Source of the DNA: Hepsetus odoe
Lineage: Eukaryota > Chordata > Actinopteri > Characiformes > Hepsetidae
Assembly: GCA_017165825.1 (NCBI GenBank)
Contig: CM029367.1
Coordinates: forward strand, 28,453,394 to 28,517,393
DNA: 64,000 nt
Reading direction: 5' to 3'
How positions within the stretch are numbered: the first letter of the stretch is position 1; each line of letters begins with the position of its first letter. Position numbers and translations under genes: made by a program. The notes beneath the pieces are model-generated. The model had not been told where the DNA came from, did not search any database, and was given only the letters and a program-made list of their open reading frames with translations. Positions 12,067-24,031 of this stretch are shown here, one piece after another.

Positions 12067-13465
12067 AAATAGGAGATGATGAGAATCTTCTGAAAGGCTA
12101 TTTTTCCAGCAGACCAGCAGTAACCCTGACCAAACCTGACATCACGACCCAAACCAAGCGACTGAAACATGACTTCCAAACCATCTGCTCTAAATTCAGT
12201 GCATCAGCTGTGAAAGTATACGTCTCCGTGCATCTTTTTGAGGAATGTGAAGAAAGTTATCAAAGTTCTAAAACTTTTCCACTGAGTTCAGTAGAGGAGC
12301 GGTAGTCAGTCCAAAGCTCCACACTTCTTCCACTTTACCCAGAAATGTCACTGTTTTATTTGTCACGTCATGCAGAGTGAGGCGTAACGCTCACCAAACT
12401 GTTTACTCTTTTTTAAAATCAGGATGCTCAAAGCTTATGAAGCTGCCTTGTGTAGAAACCTCTCAGACATTGTGTAATCAATCAGTCACACTTACTCAGC
12501 TCCATCAGACGACGGCTTTTAAAGATGCGTTTAAAGGTGAAGTCAGAGGATGAACTGATAATTAGGCATCTGGGGACCGGAGCGTGAGAGAACTAAAGAA
12601 ATAATAAAAGCAATGTTGCCCAGCAGGAGTTGGGAGCTGTAGTCTAGGACTGTATTTATTTTTTCAATTTTAACCTTTATTTTACCAGGCAAGACATTAA
12701 GAGCAGCTTAGAAATTAAAATGAATGTGTGAGAATGATGAAGCAGAAGATAGAAAGATAGATGAAGTACTTTTTTAAACTCCCCCAAAACTGGGCCTGAA
12801 TGTGGTTGAAAAAGAAGCAGCAGTCTGAATCCATCTGACGTGATTAAAAAGTTCAGCTTAACTCAAAGTTGGGAAGCTGAGTTTACAGTCACAGTTTTTG
12901 GCCTCAAGCTAAAAAATAGCAGAAAACATGGATGCCTCTATGAACGTTTTAACTAAGTTGCACAAGTTATATAAATGGTAACTTTCTTCTGAGGGTGGAG
13001 GGTGGGCTACTGATTCCACTTGCTAGTTCAGCTCAAGAGGAGACCCTTCCTTTCTTCCAAGACAACATACTTATACTGCTCAGCACCCTTGGAGGAGAAC
13101 ATTTTCATACACGTGTTGGCTAGAATCATGCTAATCATGATGTGGAGAGAAGGAGGACCATCCTGCCCACCCAGAGATAACTTTGTCTTGTGGTCCGCTG
13201 GATGAGAGAGAACTACTGGTTGTGATGAATAAAATATTTCAAGGAGGCATCACTTTGTAGCAGAACTCTGTAGTTCTTTCCACTTCTGAGTGGCAGTAAA
13301 CCTACTATATGCTACACATTAAGATCATGTAAAACTGTCAGTAGTGAGACTGAAGAAAGGAGAAGAGTGGACATGGTTGTCATTCAATAAGCACTGAAGG
13401 GGCAAGAGAGACCAAATCCAAAGCACAGGGGCAAAATAGCATCTCAGAGGGCAACACCAGAACCA
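12067..13465. other. Intron, mostly unique
   Basis: No exon signature. A short block at 12653-12715 (ttaacctttattttaccagg) resembles a common fish retroelement piece, weakly. Confidence 0.45.
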
Positions 13466-13955
13466 CAGTGAAGGACAAGGAAGAAGGATAAGGAGGACAA
13501 AAACAAGAAGAAAAAATACAAAGAAAAAAAAAGAAAGGGAAGAAAAAAATAAGAAATAGAAAAATTAAGAAACAGAAGATGATGATGTTGGGAAGAAAAT
13601 GGATGCGAAAAAGGAAAGGTGTGAAAGTAAAGAGAAAAGAAAAAAACTGAAGGAAGCAGAAGAAGAAAGAAGGAGGAAATAGGAAATAAAGGGCTAGAAT
13701 GAAGTAAAAAGAGGAGGAGGAGTAGGAGGAGGGAAAATAAGTTAGAAGAAGATGAAGAAGAAGAAGCAGAAGAAAATAAAAAGAAGAAACAGAAGATGGG
13801 GAAAAAATGGCAGACAAGGATGATTAAAGAAAGAAGGACAAGAGGAAATAATTAAAAATGGAAAAAAAAATGTTTTAAGGAGAAGGAAGAAGTAAGAAGG
13901 AGGAAAGAGAAAAAAAGGACTAGAATGAAGGGAAAGAAGAAGATGAAGAAGAAGA
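13466..13955. repeat. Degenerate purine-rich repeat blocks 2 and 3
   Basis: Two further copies of the degenerate purine-rich unit are seen. Markers include gaaggacaaggaagaaggat at about 13471, aagaaacagaagatg near 13568 and again near 13785, and gctagaatgaag or actagaatgaag near 13692 and 13919. The minus ORFs of 145 and 90 residues are Phe/Ser-rich translations of the repeat. Confidence 0.75.
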
Positions 13956-15372
13956 ATCAAATGGCCAAACCAAAATAAACACCAACATCTAAAAACAGCG
14001 GCCAAGAGTTTCAACCACTGCCAATGTTAAACTTCTACTAATCAATGGCTCCGAAACCTCCGGTGAAGGTGATTGGTCACATGACCAGAGAGGCGTTTCT
14101 GACTGATGGACACCTTCAGTTTAATGGGCAAAAGCTGCAGATCACCCTGAAGTGTTGCCTTCAAAAGAAAACTACATCACCCCGGTTTACCGACCATCTG
14201 ACTCCAGTCTCTCTCCATCCTGTTCTTCTCCTGTTTTCACTTTCACGGCACTAAGTACACTTCACGACCTGCTCTCCTCAAACAATACCTCCAAAGGAAG
14301 AAAGGAAGAGGGAAGATAGAAGAGAGAGATAGTGGATTCTGTGGATGGGTGTCTGGCGGACAGATGCGCTCTTTGAAGTGTTAAACAGGCCTGAATAATT
14401 TAGCACGGGGCTAAGTATAGCTCTTAAACATCCATTTCCATCCTTGAAGCGGCCTCCGTCAGGAAGAAGACACCTCACTCCTTCAATGTCTCATTCGTTT
14501 TCTCTTGCCGTCTTCTGGTTCACCCCCTAGATCTTTCCTCCAAGCGGTACCTTCTTTGGCTTTCTCTCAGTTCTTTCTCTGATTCTGACTGCCTTGTCTT
14601 CTCCACTCTGTCAGCTTTTCTCTGATCTGTCCTGCACTTCCTTTAACTCCATTCTTTTTTCCCTCCTTTCCAAACCCATCTCATACCACTCGACTTCTAT
14701 CTCAGGCTTTTTCTCTTGTCTCCACCCCTTGCATCCTTTCATGTTTGTGGGTGCACTCTGTGGTCCAGAGTGGTTTCTAACTTAAAGATGGGCCTTTGAA
14801 CAATTTTTATTGCTCCCTGTATTTTAAAGAAAATGATTTATATTGTCATGGATGAAATGATCGGTTATAAGATCTGTTATCTGCTATATTCCATATGTCT
14901 AGCTCATTAAAGGCATCGGGGCAATATTGGGCTAGTGTTTAGGGACTAAGCCCCCTAATTGGTAGGTTGTGGGTTGGTGAATGGTGAATGGCCTGATGTG
15001 TGTGTTCGCTACCAGTTTTTTTTGAATGGACTGAACGCAGAGGACAAATTCATTGCTAAAGTAATTTCATTTTGTGCTAAAAGTTATTTAATTATGGCCA
15101 GCTAACAATTTTGTCTAATAAAATATTCTATCCACCAGTTTAATTATCAACTAATCAAACTATAATGTCTTTTTCGGTTCTACTATCTTGGTTCTACTTG
15201 GTTCTACTATCTTCAACTATCTTGCTACCACTATCATCATCTCAGTCTCTCTCTATGTTATTCAGTTAATCAACGAAAGCCATGTCGCCCCCTGGGTTTC
15301 CTGTTAGGTATTGCAATCTGTCAGAATAACTACCAAATGAATGTTATAGAGCAGCGCAGTGCACTTCTATTA
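13956..15372. other. Intron, mostly unique
   Basis: A weak SINE-A-like head may be present at about 14930-14990 (ctagtgtttagggactaag), too eroded to define. Otherwise nothing recognised. Confidence 0.45.
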
Positions 15373-15373
15373 C

Positions 15374-15375
15374 AA

Positions 15376-15423
<48 letters not shown>

Positions 15424-15425
15424 AT
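15374..15425. repeat. AAT run followed by ATT run (self-complementary)
   Basis: About nine AAT units pass directly into about eight ATT units, so the two halves can pair with each other. Confidence 0.9.
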
Positions 15426-15684
15426 TATAATTACTCACAGCCATACAGCTCCATCTAGGCTTCATTTCATTTGGAGAGTTAAACACAATCTACATTTGAA
15501 AAGCCCACCCTAACAGTCTGTAAATACAATGACCTTAAATGAGGTCAGAAGATCTAATATTTCATGTTACCATGGAAAGTTTTAACACTAATACAGATGC
15601 AACACATTTCTTTGTTCCTTGACTCCTGTATTGTCACTTTATCTAAAAAAAATCACTTATTCCAAGACTTGACGCAAAATGAAC

Positions 15685-15705
15685 AAAAAAAAAAAAAAAA
15701 AAAAA
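15685..15705. repeat. Poly-A tract
   Basis: 21 A residues on the plus strand, which is poly-T in the inpp4b intron. Confidence 0.9.
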
Positions 15706-15864
15706 TTGCATAAAATAGTTTAGAAAGCAGCTCATTAACCTTATTTACTTGCAGCAATCTGATAGAGAAGAATATCAGGTGTAATGATGATGATTGCACT
15801 CGCGAAGACAGAATTTCTTGTGGTGTGTGGGTTTTGTAGTCTTGGTGCAGGAGGGGGTTCATAC

Positions 15865-16012
15865 CTGCGGCTGTCCTCCTGGATGAAAAGGCCAAGGAGC
15901 TGCATGGGGATGCTGAAAGACAGACTACACTCCGCCATCTGCTCCCTCACCAACATCCACTTACTGTCCACCGCCTGAAACCTGTACACCTTACACACTG
16001 GATTCTTAAAGA
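15865..16012 (-). CDS. inpp4b: inpp4b coding exon with the NPVCKVYRF and KWMLVREQM segment
   Basis: This 148-base exon has 2 bases, 48 codons and 2 bases. The acceptor ends ccattacag behind a long CT-rich tract, and the donor is CGCAG/gtatga. The peptide starts FKNPVCKVYRF, passes DSKWMLVREQMAECSLSFSI and ends LGLFIQEDSR. The same order of motifs (NPVCK, YRF, KWM, REQM, LSF.IP) is known for INPP4B. INPP4A has CRMYRF and LEQM at these points, so the B paralogue is preferred. The last two bases AG join G of the next exon to give arginine. A LINE fragment lies 133 bases upstream of the acceptor in the intron. No stop or frameshift is seen. Confidence 0.94.
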
Positions 16013-16072
16013 CTGTAATGGAGACAGAGAGAGAGAGAGACAGAGAGAGAGAGAGGGAGACAGAGAGAGAGG
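16013..16072 (-). promoter_or_regulatory. Polypyrimidine tract and 3' splice site of the 15865-16012 exon, built from a CT microsatellite
   Basis: On the minus strand the last 60 intron bases are almost all C/T in CT and TCTC repeats, broken by single G residues (ctgtct), ending ccattacag. The tract is far longer than a usual 10-20 base polypyrimidine tract. A branch-point-like tgatgac lies just upstream near 16085-16095. Its role is inferred from position. Confidence 0.75.
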
Positions 16073-16145
16073 TTTTTGTCATTTGTCATCACTGATATTT
16101 GTTTATTATATTATATAATGTTATAATACTACATACTATTATAAC

Positions 16146-17186
16146 CATTTTCTGGTCTTTCTGTCAATGGAAGACACGGCGAAAGTAGTACATGCATTTA
16201 TATACAGTAGATTAGATTACTGTAATGCCCTACTTTCTGGAAGCTCTCAGGGCACATTAAGCACCCTACAGCGCATTCAGAACACAGCCGCTAGGATTGT
16301 TAGCAGGAGCAGGAAGTACGACCACATAACTCCCATACTCTCCTCGCTTCACTGGCTTCCTGTTAGGTACAGGGCTGACTTCAAGGTCCTCCTCTTAACC
16401 TACAAGGCACTTAAAGGTCTTGCCCCAATATACCTAACCGAACTGCTTAATACCTATACACCTAACCGCCCACTTAGATCCCAGAATAAAGATCTCCTAA
16501 TTGTCCCTCGCATAAATAAATGTATAGGAGCACGAGCTTTCAGTTACAGGGCCCCTAGATTGTGGAACAGCTTGCCTGCTTCTGTACGGGATGCCGATTC
16601 AGTCTCGGTCTTTAAATCACGGCTGAAGACTTACTTCTTTAGTTTAGCTTACCCGCACCAATCACCATAGTGCACCATTACTAATGTCCTGGTGCTGCTG
16701 TACATGCCATCGCACTGTTTCATTTCTGTGTCTGTCACTACTGGATCCTGCTCATTACTGATCCCCTCATTCCATTTCTCTCCCCACATGTCCGGGGGGG
16801 CCCGTTGTGGTCATCACCTGAGTCCAATGCCGAGCTACCATCTGGTCTGTGTGACGCATCTGATGCACCAAGGGACCCTGGCGGCTCATCGGTACCTGGA
16901 AGCAACTTGGGACTCCTCACTGATCCTGGAGTTTAAAACCAAACTAACTCTGTACTGTTAGTAGACCCAAGGGGGTTGGGTAGCCTGTTGACCTTGGACC
17001 CTCAGAGGTTTTTTTCTCCACATAGTGGAGTTTTTGGTTCCTCTCCTCCGTAGTCGTCCGGCTTAAACATCTTAAACATCTATTACTGTAACCTGTTCCA
17101 TCATCGACCATCAATGTAAAGTGCCTTGGGGCATCTTTGTTGTAAAAGGCGCTATACAAGAATAAATTGAATTGAATTGAATTGAA
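16146..17186 (+). mobile_element. 5'-truncated LINE (L2/CR1-like), RT C-terminus plus complete 3' end
   Basis: An uninterrupted plus-strand frame of 167 codons (16167-16670, ending in TAG) encodes the C-terminal part of a non-LTR reverse transcriptase. Motifs in order are SRLDYCNALLSG, LQRIQNTAARIV, HITPILSSLHWLPVRYRADF, LLTYKALKGLAP, RAPRLWNSLP and FKSRLKTYFFS. The open frame extends upstream as FLS, so the start methionine is not a real start. The 3' UTR ends with aaggcgctatacaagaataa and four attga units, typical of L2-like 3' ends. The endonuclease and the RT catalytic core are missing, so it cannot move by itself. It is antisense to inpp4b. The intact frame suggests a fairly recent insertion. 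Confidence 0.88.
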
Positions 17187-17204
17187 CCATTATATTATCA
17201 ACAT

Positions 17205-17460
17205 ATAATTCACTGGCCACTTTATTAGAAACACCATTTGATTCATTTTCTCCCATTTCTATCACATTTTCTCTCTAGATCTTTTCTCCATGCTGCACCT
17301 TCTTTGGCTTTCTCTCAGTTTTCTTTCTTCTTCTAACTGCTTTGTTTTCTCCATTTCACCAACCTTACTGGTTGCTTTGTTAGAAACGCGTTCTTTCCTG
17401 GCCACTTTATTAGAAACACACACCTCACTGGTGGCTTGATTGGAATTTCCTACTTAGAAG
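17205..17460 (+). repeat. Iterated ggccactttattagaaacac motif
   Basis: cactggccactttattagaa occurs at about 17209, with degraded copies near 17366 (actggttgctttgttagaaa), at 17397 and near 17426. The motif is known at the ends of a widespread fish DNA transposon (recalled). Here it is repeated in one orientation. A second iterated set is at 45858-46005. Confidence 0.65.
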
Positions 17461-18770
17461 TTCACTCACTGTTCACAAACATCTTTACCCCTGGACTTCC
17501 ACTCACTGCAAAGACTGTAGCCCAATTAGACGTGCACTCTCAGTCCTTCTTTACTGCTGAGTTCTGCTCTCAGTCCCAGACCTACTGCATTCAAGGTCAT
17601 CTAGTGAAAGGAAACTTTAATGCTGAATGAGTGTTTGAAAATTTGGTGTGATGGCTTCAAATGTGGGTCTGTCAGCAAATAGACATGTCCAGCCAAGTAC
17701 AAGTCCTTAAATAAACCCCAGCACAGAGTAGCTGAGAGGTTTCCTCGCTAGTCTGCAAAATCCTTTGAATATTAAATGAAATGGATCAATTTTGCATTAA
17801 AAAAAGAAAATGCTTTTTAAATGTCGCAAAAATGAAGCAATATCACCAGCCATTATGCTGCTGCTGGATGTTACAATATGGCATGACCCATATTAGCTAC
17901 TCTGTGTGGAACAACTCACACATGCTTGGCTTTACAAGCCTTCACAAGCACATACAGGTTCTCACCTTCATCATGGAGAAGCAGGGGGCTCAAATTACTG
18001 CTAAAAAAAGAAAGAAATGATGGCTAGGTATGACAGTTTTTGGGAAGGGGGATAGAAGCAGTTGATTTTTCCCATTAGTTCTTCAATTTGAACCAGCTTG
18101 TTTACCAGCAAAGTCAGGGCCCTGTGGATGAATTAACCACATCGTCCACTGTACACTGCGCCTGCCACTGACTTTAGGTGATGATGTGATTGTAAGCAAT
18201 GTGAAATGGAAGTAGAAATCATTTTCAAAGACCAGTGGCGCATAGAAATGGAGCAATAAATACTCGAGTCACACTTCAGGACGCGTGTTATTGGTGTTAG
18301 TGCACATTTGGCAGTTTGCTCCAGCATCTGGCTTCATTATATTGCTGAGGTGCTTGCTTGTAGAGCAGGAGGCTGGAGAAAAGGAGCAGGAGTTCTTGCT
18401 GGAGAGAAAGCTGCACTTTACTGCCGCTGCTGCACCGCTGATAAGAGCATTAAATGCTGTCTGCAGTTTCTCGCCCAAATTGCCACCGTTTGGCCACTTT
18501 TCCTCCCTCTCTGCTCAAAGGCGAGGAAGCGGGATTGGTTTTGAATGCACCTTAATGGGTCTGAAGTTACAGAGCTGGCTGACACTAAGCATCAGGATGG
18601 GGTGTAAATAGGAAGTCAAGATGGAAAATATTTGCTAATGTGGAAAAGTATTTTTCTGAGGCCTTATAGCTCCATATGTTTGCAGATAGCGGCAGCTCTT
18701 GACTTGTGATATATGGTCTTCATGCTGTCCCCTTTCCTAGTATTTTTTTTAATGTACTGATGCCATCATT
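17461..18770. other. Intron, nothing recognised
   Basis: 18330-18600 is richer in GC and looks like a single-copy element, possibly conserved regulatory sequence, without direct proof. Confidence 0.5.
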
Positions 18771-18771
18771 A

Positions 18772-19502
18772 ACTGGTCACTTTATTAGAACACCCAATCA
18801 TAGCAACACCTTTCTGATGGGAGATTTTGTAAATGAAATGTTGTGATAACCATTCTCTAGCCCTTCATTACTGGTCAATTTTGGAATGGCTTAGAATGAC
18901 TGAGCATATTCAACCTAGCCCCTAGGTTATGGGTTCAAATTCCAGAACAGAAGGTTGCCCTGAAGTATCCTTGAGCAGGGTACCATGCCCATCACTGGGT
19001 ACTGCACATGGCTGTCCCCTGCTGCACGGATTGAATGGGAAAAATACAGAGCATGCAAATCGTTGTGGTGTCTAATCTAATCTGATGGGAAACTTGAAAA
19101 AAACTGAAAGAAAATATATAAATAAATGGACCTGATACAATCTCAACTGTCCACCACCCAAATATACAGAGAGCAGCAATCCTGCAGTTAAAATGATATG
19201 ATGAACTGTGCAGGGAGGAATGGGCTGCAGCGTGTAATGTAAATCTATATGAAGACCTATATGAAGGAAAGTGTTTCTAATAAATTGACGGCAAATGCCC
19301 TCTTGTCTCAAACCTCTTCACCAAGCCCCTTCTGTAAAGCTGATTTTTGACCATGTCCAAAGTGACACTGCACCAAACAACCACTTGAAAGATGTGGTTT
19401 CTTATAAAATAACCAATCGGTGAAAGCAAAAGATTAGCTTTTCTTATTCTTGTGTGATAGCACAATGCAGTTGTTTCTAATAAACTGGCCGACGAGTGGA
19501 AG
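18772..19502. mobile_element. DNA-transposon-like relic with inverted ends, containing a SINE
   Basis: The left end aactggtcactttattagaa and the right end tttctaataaactggccgac (reverse complement) are inverted copies of the same motif, and another inverted copy lies at 19273. The interior has no transposase frame. A SINE-A copy sits at 18911-19070. It is a non-autonomous element or a relic. Confidence 0.55.
18911..19070 (+). mobile_element. SINE-A copy, 5' truncated
   Basis: B box gggttcaaattcc, then aaggttgccctgaagtatcc, gctgtcccctgctgcacgga and aaatcgttgtgg. Head incomplete, diverged. Confidence 0.7.
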
Positions 19503-20123
19503 TACAAACTAACTTTAACTGATTTACAACGTCTTCTTGATTTAAAGCATTTGTTGCAGAGCGCTGCACGTCATAAATCATGCAGCTTTGTGAGTTTGAA
19601 GCTGGAGAGTCATTTAAAAAAAACAGGACAACGCAATGAAAGTGAGAGGGACGTCCTCAGCAAAGAGAGAAAAGACAGGAAGTGAGAGGGACAGATGAAT
19701 GGAGTGATGACCTCCGCTGGAGAGAAGGAGAATGAAACACTCACTCATCCGCTCTGTCGCTACTCAGCGTGGAGGATTAACCCCTGACCCTGCTCTGCTA
19801 TCACTGTGCTAATCCCTCAGCCAATCAGATAGTAGACTCTGCACCAGGAACTGGGATGGTTATTCAACACATATATACAGATTTAATATTTTTTATAAAA
19901 AGGAAAATTGCACCAAGTTTCTCACTCCCTCACTCACTCCAGTCTCCAATAGCCTCTCCAATCCACCGGACCTGTATGTCTGTAGACTGTGCGCCCCACC
20001 TCACTGTGGGGCGACAGCACTGTCCACTGTGCCTCTCTTTTTGTGAAATGGGTAACTGCACGCACTCTCATGCTCTCAAAAACCTAGGGGACAATTTGTC
20101 ATCTCCAATGAATCTAAAGTGCA
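19503..20123. other. Intron with possible old repeat fragments
   Basis: 19925-20120 has pieces like tccaccggacctgtatgtct and ggggacaatttgtcatctcc that recall the repeat at 4741-5108, in scrambled order. No exon seen. Confidence 0.45.
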
Positions 20124-20260
20124 TATGAAGTGAAGTGAAAGTGACTAAGTGTCATTATGAAACAGTACAGCATACAGGGGGCAGCAATTCACAGCACCCA
20201 GGGGGCAGTGATGGAGATGGTACCTTGCTCAACACAACAAGGCAACCTACTGGTCTGAGA
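20124..20260 (-). mobile_element. SINE-A fragment, 3' part
   Basis: Begins tgaagtgaagtgaaagtgac and keeps the gggggcag and ggtaccttgctcaa blocks. The head is replaced by the adjoining repeat. Confidence 0.7.
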
Positions 20261-20261
20261 T

Positions 20262-20405
20262 GCATGTGTTTGCAACGTGTCAGGAAAGCAGAGCACCTGT
20301 AGGGAACTCACACAGACCCAAAGAACATGCAAACTCATGAAAGGACCCAGGATGGGAATCGAACCCAGAACTTTCTTGCTTCCCAGTGCACCACTGTGTC
20401 CCCCG
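20262..20405 (-). repeat. Fragment of the common fish repeat
   Basis: aactcacacagacccaaaga, acatgcaaactc, gatgggaatcgaacccagaa and a ctttcttgct block match the tRNA-like end of the element at 4741-5108. Confidence 0.65.
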
Positions 20406-23400
20406 TGCATATACATGACTGGCCAAAATGGAGGTGCATTTTGTCATTAAATTAAAGTAGTTCATTATTAAATTACCATAGGAGTTCATTTTAAATGCAT
20501 TCACTAATCAGATTAAAATCAAGATTAATAAGTACTTTACCAGTATATGCACTACTGTGTTTGCATTGTAATTATTAACATTAATCTACCTGTATAATTG
20601 GTGCCACCCTCGTTCACTTTACATTACCGCCGTCTCATTTCCACTCTACGCTGCGACGCTGTGGTGGCGGCTCCGGGGTGCGGCAGGGAGAGATAATGAA
20701 CGCTGAGGGTTGGAAGGGCTGGGCTAAATTGTGTTAGTGTATCGCACCCAGGCAGCAGGGAGCTGAGTGTTTTGACGGCAGCAGCTGTGCTCCTGAAACA
20801 ACACCCGCCTATCGGTGGCTAATTGCCCTCGCCCAACCACTATGCCACAATGACACAGTGACAGCGATGGATGGGGCAATAAACACTCTCGCTCTCTCAC
20901 AGGCCCACTCTCTCTTTCACACCGATCTGCAGAGTTAAACACAGGCTGGATGAAAAATGCATGTGGCATCATTCCATCAGAAAAAAAAAAAATCAAAAAG
21001 CTTGTTAAACGAGGCCTGTTCTTCATCTCATGCCTTATTCACTCGCTTAAGATTAGCAGGCTGAACATTCTCTTATACACATAAGTATTTTTTGCGAGCA
21101 CCTTGGAAAGGGAGGAAACCTCCGTGTAGTTTTTAATACGCCCGCACTAAATTTTCCTCATGACTTCTTACGCAACTCGTAGGACGAAGGGAAGAAACGA
21201 TAACGAGGAGGAAGAGAAATGCAACTGCTCGACCAGCGTGCAGCTGGTCAAATTTTTCATTTGTCGATCTTAAGCTTCAGGTCTGGGATAGTGGTGAATT
21301 GCTCTTTTTTGGCCGCTGCTTCCTTTGTAGCATTTAAGTAGTGTTCGTGCAGAGTAACCAATGAGTTCATGTTTAACAAATGTAAAATTAAAGCCAGGAT
21401 TGAAATATCTTTTCGAAGCATTTTATTTTTGAAAGAAGATGACCTGCATCTTTATTCAGCTCGATCGCAGCAATTTCAGGCCAAGCTGAACTCTGCATTT
21501 ATTCAGGCTGACTTGAATCCTTGTCTCTCCAAGGTGTCATCGAACAAGTTTACGTGAACTAATGGAGTCATTGAAAGGCCCTTAAGATGGTATTATGGAT
21601 TGCATGGCAAGGGCAGCTTAACAAGGGCAGGTTAGAACAGGTTAAAGTACGGAAATGAAGAGTTCCAAAAAATTCCACTCCAACTTCAACAGCAACATGA
21701 TTAAGTAACTGCCTTTAGCTCCTGGCTTTTGTGATCAAATACTTTCTTTAAAAAAGGAATGTGCTGTTTATTCCTTTTTGTAAAGAGAAATATGCCTCTA
21801 ATGCTGGAAATCTAAAGGAATTCATAACATTTTCAAGCATTCTTGTACAGACAAAGCTTTTGAACACTAAAGGAAGAATGGAACACCAACATATAAATGA
21901 GATTTCGAGCTAATCCCAACTTCCTTAAACATTTTTCTTTATTTTTCTTTCGTAAAAAGCGGTCTGTGCTGTTTTTTCCATGTCTGTTTTCTTTTATTTT
22001 AAAGAAATGAGATATAAAGTATAGGGAATACATAAAAGTGAATAAGTTGAGGGTAAACTTAAACTGGCATCAAAGCAATTACACATCAGCTAGACTGTGG
22101 AGGAGACAAACAAATAGGTGCGTTTTATGGAAGAGTGGAGCTTCACATTAAAAAGGCTGCATGCTTGATTCATGATGTTCTTCACGCTCTCTTTCGCCTC
22201 CAAAGTTTTATACCTTTCAAACTTTTTCTCTACATTATCATAACGACCAGGGTGCCCTAATAGACCTCACAGGAAGCACATTATTCCTGGCTAGTTTTTG
22301 ATGAAGCCCCTTTCCATCCTGACTCTGCTTCGGCAGCTGACTTATAGAGTCGGCCTCAGTGCCCAAAAGCTGAGCTTCTTTAAAGTTCCTCATTCACTCG
22401 TTTCTTATTCATAAAGGCGGCTCCCGCTGAGGCCTTAATTCTAGGTTAGAGTTAATGAGGCTGGTTGCCAGTTGACAGCAGAAATCCTTACTCCAGGATG
22501 GCTAGTCGATAGCTGGCCAAATGCGGCACATAGTTTATAAGAAAAAACTATTTTCTATCTAATGTCTGAAGATTATACATGAATAATCCAGACTTGATTT
22601 TCTCTCTACTAAACCAAAGACATGCCCGGTGGTGCTGAAGTATTGCAGAGTGAATAGTCAAATTTGCTATTTTAGTATGTTACATAAATAAGCATTTGCT
22701 CAACCTGTGAAAGGGTGCTACTTAAAAATCCACAGCAGGAGTTTTCAGCAATGGGCAACAAATCACGGCACAATTTAGCATCGTCTTTGTTTGGACACAT
22801 TTGCCCTTTCATCGTGTGATTATGACTGCCGGCTCTGGGGAAATGAATGTGTCGGCGAAATAGAAAGAAGATGGTTTGGCAGAAGGAGAAACTTGCAGTC
22901 TGTCTTCAGCCAGTTATTCTTATAAAATCAGATGGTAAACACAAAAATAATCAGTTGATCAGTAATCATGGATTATTATAGACTCTACAGAGAAACAGGC
23001 TGCTGATCGGATGCTACAGATGAGACTGCAAGGATGGAGAAGCAGGAGAGAAAGTTCTCCAGTGGATCAAAGCCTGGCCTTGGCTGCTGCAAGCAGACCA
23101 CGGATACTATAGAGAACGAGGCAGACCGTATGGAGGTAGCCGTTCTGAAATAAAGACCAGGGCAGTGTGATGCAAGTGAGAAGTAGAATCTTATAAGCAG
23201 CTCACTGAGACACAATCAGTGTCCACCTCACACTTCAGGCACCTATAATCACTCTCTGATTCAACCAGTCGATAATGAGCATTTGCATACCGCGGTGAAT
23301 GGCTTCTGAATGTGTCTTCACACTTGATTAGAAAATGCCACTAATCATCCAACAATAAGGGCAGCAAGGGGAATCTTTTGTACAGAAATCACAATAACAC

Positions 23401-23930
23401 ACTGATCCATGATCCAATATACCACCACTACTCAGGGGCAGATTTAAATAAGATAAAAGACACCAAGATAAACATCTAGCAAGTTCACTTGCTAGAATAA
23501 TAAGATTGGCAATTATTTGCTTGCGCATCTGCTAATTATCAAGCTCTTCAGCAGACAAATGGAGTCTGAAGGGCCATAGAAACAAAGCTTTACCTAATTA
23601 TACTTTGCTTAGATCCCCCAGAGCCATTTAGGATCCCAAAGTGTGTGTTTATATACATTCATTATATATTTACTTTTATTATACAGTACTAAGTCAGAAA
23701 GCACCCTTTCCTTTATTTTATTTCCACTCAAGCCGTAAGGACCTGAAGCACCGATTGCTTATTTGTCAAAGTCAGCAAGAAAGCAGGAAACATATATTCT
23801 TATCCTAAGATAATATGACAAGGTTGGACTAGGGCTCCCATGTAGAATGTCCCAGAAATGCTTCTGAATAAATAAAGTAAGACATAGTGCACAGTGAAGT
23901 CTCTCATAGCAAAAAACTGATGGGATTAAA
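20406..23930. other. Long unique intron stretch
   Basis: About 3.5 kb without recognisable repeats, which is unusual in this window. GC-rich part at 20620-20830 and a balanced part at 22240-22470 are candidates for conserved non-coding elements. No exon with good splice sites was found. Confidence 0.5.
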
Positions 23931-23931
23931 T

Positions 23932-23953
23932 GTATATATATATATATATATAA
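23932..23953. repeat. TA microsatellite
   Basis: About 10 TA units, 79 bases from the exon donor at 24031. Confidence 0.85.
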
Positions 23954-24031
23954 GTATATTAAAGTTGTTATATTTTTAAGTAATGGCCAGAGTGGAAAAG
24001 ATACCCCAAAGAAAAAGAAACCTTGACTTAC

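Noticed and set aside
13380..14014. Minus ORFs of 145 and 90 residues
   Set aside because: Translations of the purine-rich repeat. Composition is almost only Phe, Ser, Leu and Pro.
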